The position numbers were made by a program, and so were the translations under genes. Positions 33,185-39,957 of a DNA stretch of 39,957 nt are shown here, piece after piece. How positions within the stretch are numbered: position 1 is the stretch's first letter; each line of letters opens with the position of its first letter. This DNA comes from Streptomyces atriruber (GTDB lineage: Bacteria; Actinomycetota; Actinomycetes; Streptomycetales; Streptomycetaceae), in NCBI RefSeq assembly GCF_001418325.1, contig NZ_LIPN01000188.1, positions 1 to 39,957 of the forward strand. The letters run 5' to 3'. Under the pieces are notes generated by a model that saw nothing but the letters and a program-made list of their open reading frames with translations, ran no database searches and was not told where the DNA came from.

Positions 33185-34209
33185 GGGTTGCTCCTTCGTA
33201 CGGGGGTGTTCTCGCCGCAGGAGCGGCGGACGACGAGCCGGGCGGGCAGGGTCACGGACTGCGGGCGTCTGCCCTCGATCCGGTCGATCAAGGCCTGCAC
33301 GGCGGCCCGGCCGAGCTCCGCGGTCGGCTGGGCGATCGCGGTGACCGGCGGATCGGTGTGCACGAACCACGGGATGTCGTCGAAGGCGGCGAGCCCGATG
33401 TCGTCCGGGACGCGCAGGCCGTGCGCGCGGATCGCGTCGAGGGCGCCGAGGGCCATCAGGTTGTCGGCGGCGAAGACCGCCTCGGGCGGCTCGGGCAGGG
33501 CGAGGAAGCGCTCGGTGGCGCGGCGGCCGCTGTCGGCCTGGAAGTCGCCCTGTCCGATGTACGTGTCGGGGAGGGCGATGCCGTGTTCGCGCAGCGCCTC
33601 CCGGAATGCCTCGACGCGCTCGCTGCCGGTGGTGGTGGCGGCCGGTCCGGCGATGATGGCGAGCCTGCGGTGGCCGAGCCCGTGCAGATGGGCGACGAGG
33701 TCGCGGACGGCCCGGCGCCCGTCGGAGCGGACCACGGGGACGTCCACGCCGGGGATCCACCGGTCCACGAAGACCATCGGGGTGCCGGCCCGCACGGCGT
33801 CGAGCATCAGGGGCGAGCCGCCGTCGGTGGGGGAGACGAGCAGTCCGTCGATCCGCCGGTCGAGCAGGGTCCGCACGTGGTGGTCCTGCAGCTCGGGGCG
33901 CTCGTCGGCGTTGCCGATGATGACGCTGTAGCCGAGGGCGCGGGCGGCCTCCTCGACGGACCGGGCCAGCTCCGTGAAGTACGGGTTGAGCACGTCGCTG
34001 ATGACCAGGCCGAGGGTCCGCGTCTGGTCGGTGCGCAGGGAGCGGGCGACGGCGTTGGGCCGGTAGCCGAGCGCCTCGACGGCGGCGAGGACCCGGGTGC
34101 GGGACGCGGGGCTGACGGAGGGGTGGCCGTTCAGCACGCGCGACACGGTGGCGACGGACACGCCGGCCTCGGCCGCGACGTCCTTGATGCCCACCGAGCT
34201 CGGAGTCAT
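33181..34209 (-). CDS. LacI-family regulator of the rbs operon
   Basis: Encodes 342 residues. The N-terminal helix-turn-helix and hinge are GIKDVAAEAGVSVATVSRVL, NGHPSVSPASRTRV and LGYRPNAVARSLRT. The sugar-binding core shows LGLVISDVLNPYFTELARS, VDRWIPGVDVPVV, GHRRLAIIAGP, AVFAADNLMALGAL and GLAAFDDIPW. Being the first gene of the operon and coupled to rbsA by GTGA, it probably represses the operon and itself and responds to ribose. Two similar operator sequences lie 20-55 bp upstream of its ATG. Confidence 0.92.
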   Translation of the reverse strand: MTPSSVGIKDVAAEAGVSVATVSRVLNGHPSVSPASRTRVLAAVEALGYRPNAVARSLRTDQTRTLGLVISDVLNPYFTELARSVEEAARALGYSVIIGNADERPELQDHHVRTLLDRRIDGLLVSPTDGGSPLMLDAVRAGTPMVFVDRWIPGVDVPVVRSDGRRAVRDLVAHLHGLGHRRLAIIAGPAATTTGSERVEAFREALREHGIALPDTYIGQGDFQADSGRRATERFLALPEPPEAVFAADNLMALGALDAIRAHGLRVPDDIGLAAFDDIPWFVHTDPPVTAIAQPTAELGRAAVQALIDRIEGRRPQSVTLPARLVVRRSCGENTPVRRSNP

Positions 34210-34228
34210 CGTCGGTCCACCTCCTTGT

Positions 34229-34242
34229 GGAATCGATTACAC
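34229..34242. promoter_or_regulatory. LacI-family operator, site 1
   Basis: GGAATCGATTACAC, an imperfect palindrome centred on the CG of ATCGAT. The same core is repeated 22 bp away. It lies 20 bp upstream of the regulator's ATG at 34209. Confidence 0.7.
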
Positions 34243-34250
34243 GGAGGATT

Positions 34251-34264
34251 GGAAACGATTACAC
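34251..34264. promoter_or_regulatory. LacI-family operator, site 2
   Basis: GGAAACGATTACAC, the second copy, differing from site 1 at one base. Start-to-start distance is 22 bp, two helical turns, so two dimers could bind the same face and cooperate. Confidence 0.7.
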
Positions 34265-34341
34265 GGGGGCGTGACAAGGGGGCGAAGAGGCGGGAGGGGC
34301 GAGTGAGACCCGATCGTGATGATCCGCGGGAGGTGACCTGT

Positions 34342-34374
34342 CGCCGGTCGGGGGTGGCCCGCCCCCGACCGGCG
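34342..34374. terminator. 13-bp perfect hairpin terminator
   Basis: CGCCGGTCGGGGG (34342-34354) pairs perfectly with CCCCCGACCGGCG (34362-34374) around a TGGCCCG loop. It begins 6 bases after the stop of the secreted-protein gene on the minus strand and separates it from the rbs operon promoter. Confidence 0.8.
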
Positions 34375-34379
34375 GCGCC

Positions 34380-34859
34380 TTACTGCTCCACCCCGACGTA
34401 CGTGAGGTTGCAGCTGCCGATCTGGCCCACGGCCCCGAGGTGCGGGTAGGTGAACCCCAGCGTCTTGGTGCCCGCGGAGGTGTAGTTGAGCTCGATGGTC
34501 TGGCTGGAGTGGGCGGGCATGTCGGCCACGCGCCACGTCGGCGTCTGGCCGTTGTCCTCGATGGCGAACTCGCCCCGGGCGAAGCCGTGCAGGAACTCGG
34601 TGTGGTTGTGGAACGTGACCCGGTCGACGTGGGCGCGCGGACCGTCCCAGTTGCCCTCGAAGGTCGCCTGGAGCGCGTCGTTCGGGAGGTCGCGGCCGAT
34701 CTCCGCGTTGTCGCAGCTGTCGCCCCAGTGGACGTTCACGATGCGCTGGTTGAAGGCCTTCGCGATGAAGGCCCCTTCGGCGTGCGCGGTGCCGGTGCTG
34801 AACAGCAGCAGGACCGAGGCGGTCAGGGCGCCGAGCGTGAGCGTCCTCTTGCCGGTCAT
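34380..34859 (-). CDS. secreted protein of unknown function
   Basis: Encodes 159 residues. AAGGAG lies 8 bases before the ATG at 34859. A clear signal peptide, KRTLTLGALTASVLLLFSTG with cleavage after THA, gives a mature protein of about 132 residues. It has two cysteines (DSCDN and GSCNL) that could form one disulfide and a beta-rich profile (ARGEFAIEDNGQ, SQTIELNYTSAGTKTLGFTY). I do not recognise a family. It starts 41 bp after the stop of another small secreted-protein gene and both probably belong to one transcript. Confidence 0.75.
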   Translation of the reverse strand: MTGKRTLTLGALTASVLLLFSTGTAHAEGAFIAKAFNQRIVNVHWGDSCDNAEIGRDLPNDALQATFEGNWDGPRAHVDRVTFHNHTEFLHGFARGEFAIEDNGQTPTWRVADMPAHSSQTIELNYTSAGTKTLGFTYPHLGAVGQIGSCNLTYVGVEQ

Positions 34860-34899
34860 GTCGTCTCTCCTTCTGTGGCTGCGGTGGTGCGGTGGGGGG

Positions 34900-35226
34900 C
34901 TAGACGGAGAACGCCTGGTAGTGGGCGGGGGAGGTGAAGAATCCGGTGGACCATGCCGTCGCGTACTCGCCGTAGGCCGCGATGTTGGTCCCCTGCCGGG
35001 TGCAGTGCCCCGGGCCGCAGACCGAGGCGCTCGCGTAGAAGCCGCGGCCCGGTCCCCGGTAGCAACGGATCGTGAACCGGTGCCCGTCCTCGGTGATGGT
35101 CGGCGTGTTGCACTGGATGGAGTCCGCGCGGGGCGTCGCGCCGCTCGCCGCCCCCGACGTGCCGAATGCGGCGCACACGGCCAGAGCCGCCGCCCATGCC
35201 GCCCGCTGTGCCTTGATGAACGCCAC
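34900..35226 (-). CDS. small secreted cysteine-rich protein
   Basis: Encodes 108 residues from a GTG at 35226, chosen because GGGAGG is 8 bases upstream and it places a signal peptide (FIKAQRAAWAAALAVCAAFG) at the N-terminus; an ATG at 35316 would bury it. Cleavage after SGA or ASG leaves about 78 residues with four cysteines: SIQCNTP, IRCYRG, SVCGPG and HCTRQG, enough for two disulfides. It resembles small extracellular proteins of unknown function. An AT-rich stretch near 35281-35305 probably holds its promoter. Confidence 0.7.
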   Translation of the reverse strand: MAFIKAQRAAWAAALAVCAAFGTSGAASGATPRADSIQCNTPTITEDGHRFTIRCYRGPGRGFYASASVCGPGHCTRQGTNIAAYGEYATAWSTGFFTSPAHYQAFSV

Positions 35227-35400
35227 TGGTGGCGCCTCCCTTCGTCCGGGCGGCACCGGATCGCGCCACCCCGCATATGCACTGTGAGTATGAGGATAGT
35301 TACTCTGCGTGTTCATCGGGGGGCGCGAAAGGGGTGCGTATGCGGCGTGAAGAGGCGCGGGGGTGTGGAGCGGGGTCGCGGTCTTCCCCTGGCGGCCCGG

Positions 35401-36708
35401 TCAGTCCTCCTGGAACGGCACCGTCAGCCACGGGCTGTCCGGGTCCGTGGTCAGGGCCCGGTGGGCGCGGAGCACGTCCGTGTACCAGGAGCCGAACGAC
35501 TCCTCGTCGAAGTGGAGGCAGCGGCCCAGGACGTAGCCCGCGGAGAACGTCTCCCAGGAGGCGTACGAGGAGCGGGCGGCCTCGGAGGCGCGCTCCAGGG
35601 ACTTGATCATCTCGGCGTGGGTGGCGTAGCGCGCGCCCCTGCCCCAGCGGGCCATCTTCGAGGCGCGCCCGATGTCCCAGGCCGCGATCGTGCCGACGTG
35701 GCCGTCGGGCGGCAGGAGTTCGTCGGCGCGGAACCGGCCCTCGTAGCGGAGCACCTTGCCGACCAGGCCGCGCAGGTGTGCCACGAACTGGTCCAGTTCG
35801 GGGTCCTCGCCGGGGCGGTGCGGCTCGTCGGGGCCGCCGGTCTCCACCACGCGGTGCCGCAGCGCCGCCTCCACCTGGTCGCGCCACAGCTCCGGGTCGA
35901 CCCGGGGGCCGTGCCGCCGCACCAGAACGGTGCGGGCTTCGAGGACGAAGTCCCAGTACCAGGGGCTGACATCAAGGGTGAGCAGCCGCTCCTGGAGGGA
36001 CAGCCAGTCGTCGCGGTCGTGCACGCCCCACCACTCCGCCAGGCGGTCGAGCTCGTTGTGGTGACCCGCGCCGTGCCAGTCGACGGTGTTCCAGGCGTCG
36101 CCGTTGGTGAAGCACAGGTGCGCGCCGCACGCCAGGCCGTGCAGGAGGGCGCTGCCGGCCTCGGGCGCGCCCGTGCGGCGGGTGTCGATGCGGTTCCCGA
36201 GGCCGTCGGCGCGGTGGTACTTGTCGTGCAGGTCCGACCAGACCTCCCGCTCCTCTTCGGTGGTCAGATAGAACTGCTGGCACGGCGTCGCCGCGTTCAC
36301 CACGAGGAGATCGACGTCGTCGGGGCAGCCGAGGGCGAGCGAGTCCAGCGTGACGTACTCGTAGACGACGGCGGGGTGCGGGCGGGGCAGCACGCCCGCC
36401 GTGTAGACCTGCGCGACCTTCCTGCCGTCCGGCAGGTCCACGGTGAGCAACTCGCTCGCGCCGTCCTCGTGTTCCGCCTCCGTGACCGACACCGGCCGGT
36501 ACAGGCCCTCGACGGCTATCGCCCGCAGGTAGCCGTACGCGTCGTCCTCCTGGCACAGCGCGTACAGGTGCTCCTCCAGGTCGGCGGGCGCCTGCCAGGG
36601 GCTGCCGTCATCGGGCGCAGGGAAGTCGGGGAAGACGTCGCCGTGGTGCTCGCCGTGGTGCTCGGCGTCGGTGTCGTAGGCGCCGCCGGGGGCGTGCTCG
36701 TCGTGCAT
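35401..36708 (-). CDS. DUF1266 protein
   Basis: Encodes 435 residues. The N-terminal 40 residues are His/Asp/Glu-rich (DAEHHGEHHGD). The C-terminal 160 residues hold DUF1266: GTIAAWDIGRASKMARWGRG, then YATHAEMIKSLERASEAARS, SYASWETFSAGYVLGRC and FDEESFGSWYTDVL. The central part (LHDKYHRADGLGNRIDTRR, AWNTVDWHGAGHHNELDRLAEWWGVHDRDDWLSL) is also part of the extended family. DUF1266 proteins are of unknown function; no catalytic residue set is established. It is preceded on the same strand by the P450 gene (36759), 50 bp away, but may have its own promoter. Confidence 0.8.
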   Translation of the reverse strand: MHDEHAPGGAYDTDAEHHGEHHGDVFPDFPAPDDGSPWQAPADLEEHLYALCQEDDAYGYLRAIAVEGLYRPVSVTEAEHEDGASELLTVDLPDGRKVAQVYTAGVLPRPHPAVVYEYVTLDSLALGCPDDVDLLVVNAATPCQQFYLTTEEEREVWSDLHDKYHRADGLGNRIDTRRTGAPEAGSALLHGLACGAHLCFTNGDAWNTVDWHGAGHHNELDRLAEWWGVHDRDDWLSLQERLLTLDVSPWYWDFVLEARTVLVRRHGPRVDPELWRDQVEAALRHRVVETGGPDEPHRPGEDPELDQFVAHLRGLVGKVLRYEGRFRADELLPPDGHVGTIAAWDIGRASKMARWGRGARYATHAEMIKSLERASEAARSSYASWETFSAGYVLGRCLHFDEESFGSWYTDVLRAHRALTTDPDSPWLTVPFQED

Positions 36709-36758
36709 GCGTCTGCTTCTCCGCTCGGGCGCTGCGCTGATTCTCGCGATCTTGCACC

Positions 36759-38066
36759 CTACGCGGGCGCCTCGACCCGCAACGACTTGAGGCCGTTGAT
36801 GAAGTGCGAGACCAGTCGGCGCGGCGGCGCCGCGCGGCGCAGGACCGGCAGTGCCCGCGCCACCTCCTCGTGGAAGACGCGCAGTTGGAGCCGGGCGAAG
36901 TGGGCGCCCAGACAGACGTGCGGACCGTCGCCGAACGCCACGTGGGGGTTGGGCGAGCGGGCCAGGTCCAGGCGGTGCGGATCGGTGAAGACGCGCTCGT
37001 CGTGGTGGGCGGACGCGTGGAAGACGACGACCTTGTCCCCGGCCGCGATGCGCGTTCCCGCCAACTCGGTGTCGCGGGCCGCAGTGCGCCGGAAGGTGAG
37101 CACCGGAGGGTGGCGGCGCAGCAGTTCCTCCACGGCGGGGGCGACGCCGACCGTCCCGGCCCGCAGCCGCTCGTACGCGCCGGGGCTCTCCGCGAGCGCG
37201 AGCAGCCCGCCGGGTGCGGCGCTGCGCACGGTGTCGTTGCCCGCGACGGTGAGGAGGAAGAAGAACATCTCCAGTTCGGGTCCGGTGAGTTCGGGATCCA
37301 GGGCGAGCGTCGTGAGCACGTCGTCGCCCGGGTGCTCGCGCTTGTGTGCGGCCAGCGTCCGCGCGTACGCGAACATGTCGCCCAGCATCGCAGGGGAGCG
37401 CGGGTTGACCGGCTCGCCGTCGGGGCCGAGCACGGGCGGGGGCGCTTCGTCCGGGTCCTGGTAGCCGATGACGCGCTGCGTCCAGTGCAGCAGCAGGCCG
37501 CGGTCGGCGGGCGGCACGCCCAGCAGGTCGGCGAGGTTGAGCAGCGCGTAGTCGTCGGTGACCGCGGTGACGGCGTCGAAGGTGCCGTCTCCCGCGCGGG
37601 CCTGTGCCACGGCTGCCGCGAGGAGCGTCCGGGCCCGTTCGCGCACCCGCGCCTCGAACCGCTCGATCCGGCGCGGGGTGAAAGCGCGGCTGACCAGCCT
37701 GCGCAACCGGCCGTGGCCGACCGGGCCCGCCCCGCCCGCACCGGGCGCGGCGGGATCCTGGTTGAGCATCATGCGCCGGATGAACGGCAGGTCGTCCGGG
37801 GCGGGGTCGCGGATCTGGGTGGCGCCCAGGTACGAGGAGTACGTCGCCGCGTCCTTGAGGACGCGCACCACGTCCGCGTGCCGGGTGACCGCCCAGAAGC
37901 CCGGGCCCGCGGGCCAGCCGAGCACCTCCGGCTCGTCCTGCCACGCCACGGGGTGGTGGTCGCGCAGGACGCGGTAGCGGTCGTGGGGGACGCCTTCCGC
38001 GTACAGGCGGGGATCGAAGACGTCGGGGACGGGCGGTGTACGGGCCGGTGCGCCGGGCAGGGTCAC
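36759..38066 (-). CDS. cytochrome P450
   Basis: Encodes 435 residues, a full-length bacterial P450. The I-helix is FLLTVAGNDTVRSAAPGG with the canonical A-G-x-D-T, ExxR is in AVEELLRRHPP, the meander shows FTDPHRLDLARSPNPH, and the heme loop is AFGDGPHVCLGAHFARLQ with Cys385. Unlike the P450 of the RiPP locus, it keeps the full oxygen-activation motif and should be an ordinary monooxygenase. The GTG at 38066 overlaps the hydrolase stop by 4 bp (GTGA), so it is coupled to that hydrolase. The substrate is unknown. Confidence 0.9.
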   Translation of the reverse strand: MTLPGAPARTPPVPDVFDPRLYAEGVPHDRYRVLRDHHPVAWQDEPEVLGWPAGPGFWAVTRHADVVRVLKDAATYSSYLGATQIRDPAPDDLPFIRRMMLNQDPAAPGAGGAGPVGHGRLRRLVSRAFTPRRIERFEARVRERARTLLAAAVAQARAGDGTFDAVTAVTDDYALLNLADLLGVPPADRGLLLHWTQRVIGYQDPDEAPPPVLGPDGEPVNPRSPAMLGDMFAYARTLAAHKREHPGDDVLTTLALDPELTGPELEMFFFLLTVAGNDTVRSAAPGGLLALAESPGAYERLRAGTVGVAPAVEELLRRHPPVLTFRRTAARDTELAGTRIAAGDKVVVFHASAHHDERVFTDPHRLDLARSPNPHVAFGDGPHVCLGAHFARLQLRVFHEEVARALPVLRRAAPPRRLVSHFINGLKSLRVEAPA

Positions 38067-38905
38067 GCGGCGCCGTCCCCGCGGCCGCCCGAGGCCTCTT
38101 CTCCGTCCACTTCTCCGTCCACGCCTGCGCCCACGTCGCCCCCGGCGCGCAGGAAGTCCTCGACCGTGCGGATCAGTTCGAGCGGCACCTCGTCCATCGC
38201 GTAGTGCCCGGCCCCCGGCAGCTCCGTCAACTCGCCCTGGGGGTAGGAGCGCAACCACGTGCCGCGCATGAGGTCCGACGACAGCGCCGGGTCGAGTGCC
38301 CCCGTGACCGCGAGCGCCGCCACGGGCGAGCCGTCGACCTCGGTGCGGAAGTCGTCGCCCGTCCAGGAGTCCAGCCAGGCGCGGAACGCCTTGACGTCGC
38401 TGACCTCGACGGAGCGGCGCACCATCCGGTCGAGCCAGGCCCGGGGGCGTACCCCACCCGTGGTGAAGTCGATGATGGCGCGGCGGTTCTCCGGATCGTG
38501 CGCGGCCGAGGCGAACAACTCCCATTGATCGGGCGGAAGGCGCAGGCCGGACGCGGGCACGGGCGACACCCCGACGAGACGGCGCACCCGGTGCGGGGCC
38601 GTGGCCAGGACGCGCTGGGCGACGCTGCCGCCCATGGAGTGCCCGACCAGCGAGAACCGCTCCCAGCCGAGCCGGTCGGCCAGGTCCAGCACATCGGCGG
38701 CGCCCTCGCTCGTGGTGTACGCGCCGACGGCGTCCTTGGCCTCGCCGTACCCGCGCAGATCCACCACCGCGTACTGGAAGGCGGCGGTGTCGAGGTCCGC
38801 GAGCACCGGTTCGAAGGCGGACCGGTCCGCGAACCAGCCGTGGACCGCGATCACCTTGTGCGGGCCTTCGCCGAGCAGGGTGTGGGGGAGCAGGAAAGGG
38901 GTCAC
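38063..38905 (-). CDS. alpha/beta hydrolase
   Basis: Encodes 280 residues from a GTG at 38905 with GGAG six bases upstream; longer upstream starts lack such a site. The oxyanion strand is VIAVHGWFADRSAFEPVLAD, followed by AVVDLRGYGEA, the nucleophile elbow SLVGHSMGGSVAQ near residue 95, an acid residue in VTGALDPALSS and the catalytic His in PGAGHYAMDE near 245. About 25 residues at the C-terminus are Gly/Asp-rich. It is coupled to the P450 gene, so the two may act in sequence on one substrate, such as ester cleavage after or before oxidation. Confidence 0.85.
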   Translation of the reverse strand: MTPFLLPHTLLGEGPHKVIAVHGWFADRSAFEPVLADLDTAAFQYAVVDLRGYGEAKDAVGAYTTSEGAADVLDLADRLGWERFSLVGHSMGGSVAQRVLATAPHRVRRLVGVSPVPASGLRLPPDQWELFASAAHDPENRRAIIDFTTGGVRPRAWLDRMVRRSVEVSDVKAFRAWLDSWTGDDFRTEVDGSPVAALAVTGALDPALSSDLMRGTWLRSYPQGELTELPGAGHYAMDEVPLELIRTVEDFLRAGGDVGAGVDGEVDGEEASGGRGDGAA

Positions 38906-38936
38906 GACGACTCCGATCGCGGGCGGGGTCCGGGCG

Positions 38937-38967
38937 GCACCGGGCGGTGCTCGACCGTGACCACGGT
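38937..38967. promoter_or_regulatory. two adjacent 14-bp palindromes upstream of the hydrolase/P450 pair
   Basis: GCACCGGGCGGTGC (38937-38950) and ACCGTGACCACGGT (38954-38967) are each perfect 6-2-6 palindromes, with centres 17 bp apart, 32-62 bp upstream of the hydrolase GTG and in the divergent region with the next gene. They could be regulator sites, though GC-rich DNA gives such dyads by chance. Confidence 0.3.
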
Positions 38968-39108
38968 GTCCTTCGACCGCGGTGCCGCGCAAGGGTGCGT
39001 GCGGTGCTCCGTTCCCTTGTTCGACCAGGTGTGGAGGGCGCGTGCCGAGGCGGGGGTGAACTTGGCGGACGGCCTGCGGCGCGGTGCCGCGGTTGGTCAG
39101 AATGTGGC

Positions 39109-39957
39109 ATGGCCATCCGTCGCCTCAGCTACCGGCTCGACCAGGAGCCGGACACCGGAGCCCTCCGCCTGTTCCTTCCGGACATGGACACGGCCATGAA
39201 TACGGACACGGACGGGGCAGGGCGCCAACCGCACATGGACACAGGGGAGTTGACGAGTACCGTCGCGCGCGTCATAGGCATCCCGCGCGCCGGGGAAACA
39301 GGGAACGAGCTGAGCTACAGCCTGCTCCCGGACGGCGGCCGACTCCTGTGCGCCGCCCTCCCGGGGCAGCGCGTGGAGGCCTTGCACCTGAGCGCCGACA
39401 CCCCCGGGCCGGGTCCCGTATGGCCGATCGACACCTGGCGCTCCGAGTCCTGGGAGGCGGAGGAGACGCAGACGCTGGGGGCCGGTTTCGTCGAGTCCGA
39501 ACTGCCGGTGCCGGAGGCGCACTTCGACCGCGACGTGCTCGTCGCGTTCGCCCGGGCGCGCGCCGACCGGGTCGCGCCCTTCCTCGCCGATGTGCGCCGC
39601 CTCTTCGGGGATCCCGCAGGGCGGCAGATCGTCCTCGTGGAGGAGGACTCCGAGACCGTGGCCCGGTGGGTCGCGCTCGCCTGTGCCTCGCTTCCCGAGG
39701 CGTACGTTCCCGCACTGACGTTCACCACTTGGACCGCCGACCCGTGGCGCGCCCCGCAGCAGATCATCGGCATCGGCCCGGACGCGGATTTCGACCGGTC
39801 CGACGACGCGACGGTCGAGCACCTGTTCCGTGTGCACGACGGCACCGGTGGGCCGGAGAGCCCGGCGGCCGAGCTCGACGCCTGGGCCCGGCTGACGGCC
39901 GAGCGGTGGCTCGCCGGGAACCCGCCGCGTCCCGCGCCGGGGGCGGCGGCGCGCCCC
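39109..39957 (+). CDS. GTPase-associated protein 1-like protein, N-terminal part
   Basis: Partial: 283 codons are visible from the ATG at 39109 and the frame is open to the right edge. No ribosome-binding site precedes it, and a CAGAAT box 6 bases upstream suggests a leaderless mRNA. The N-terminus SYRLDQEPDTGALRLFLPD continues through a stretch with repeated MDT and DTD, LSYSLLPDGGRLLCAALPG, and then ARARADRVAPFLADVRRLFG, IVLVEEDSETVARWVALACA and LPEAYVPALTFTTWTADPWR. This matches the pattern of the N-terminal and middle domains of GAP1, associated in actinobacteria with small GTPases and proposed conflict systems. The assignment is by pattern only. Divergent from the hydrolase gene. Confidence 0.6.
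   Translation, partial: MAIRRLSYRLDQEPDTGALRLFLPDMDTAMNTDTDGAGRQPHMDTGELTSTVARVIGIPRAGETGNELSYSLLPDGGRLLCAALPGQRVEALHLSADTPGPGPVWPIDTWRSESWEAEETQTLGAGFVESELPVPEAHFDRDVLVAFARARADRVAPFLADVRRLFGDPAGRQIVLVEEDSETVARWVALACASLPEAYVPALTFTTWTADPWRAPQQIIGIGPDADFDRSDDATVEHLFRVHDGTGGPESPAAELDAWARLTAERWLAGNPPRPAPGAAARP

Noticed and set aside
34900..35316. A longer version of the small cysteine-rich protein starting at the ATG at 35316.
   Set aside because: It would put about 30 polar residues before the signal peptide and has no ribosome-binding site, whereas the GTG at 35226 has GGGAGG.

Overview
The window looks like chromosomal DNA of a Streptomyces or a close relative. It is very GC-rich, third codon positions are strongly G/C, GTG starts and 4-bp GTGA/ATGA gene overlaps are common, and the housekeeping families (MurC, MsrB, ZapE, PhoX-type phosphatase, DinB, rbs operon, SGAP-type aminopeptidase) are typical of that genus. 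I see no tRNA, rRNA, insertion sequence or CRISPR array.

Layout. (1) 1-7987, minus strand: an apparent biosynthetic operon that runs off the left edge. In transcription order it encodes a HAD phosphatase, a PrnB-like member of the tryptophan-dioxygenase/pyrrolnitrin heme superfamily, a GHMP kinase, a methyltransferase, a PLP-dependent decarboxylase with a large unassigned C-terminal half, a membrane glycosyltransferase, and a second, truncated transferase. A DasR-type palindrome lies at the head of the operon, between it and a divergent two-gene ABC exporter (8186-9762). (2) 9829-13805: a small zinc-ribbon protein, a secreted NodB-type deacetylase, a hydrolase, an unknown protein and a PrmC-like methyltransferase. 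(3) 13905-17622: a drug-efflux MFS/Rid operon behind a long inverted-repeat operator, a leaderless TetR gene, then a 26-codon gene whose peptide ends in AWYIWY, followed by a cytochrome P450. AWYIWY is the sequence of tryptorubin A, so this is an atropopeptide RiPP locus. (4) 17619-26762: methyltransferase, sphingomyelinase, DUF4180/DinB pair, PhoX-type phosphatase, ZapE, a RibD-C reductase, MurC and MsrB, closed by a strong hairpin terminator. (5) 26763-34264: M28 aminopeptidase and a ribose operon (regulator, ATPase, fused permease/binding protein, ribokinase, pyranase) with two LacI-family operators. (6) 34342-39957: two small secreted proteins, a DUF1266 protein, a translationally coupled hydrolase/P450 pair, and the start of a GTPase-associated-protein-1-like gene cut by the right edge.

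Most notable are the tryptorubin-type locus, which matches a known product, and the PrnB/GHMP-kinase/decarboxylase/glycosyltransferase operon, whose gene combination I do not recognise from any characterised pathway. All functional calls come from reading motifs by eye; no database search was run.
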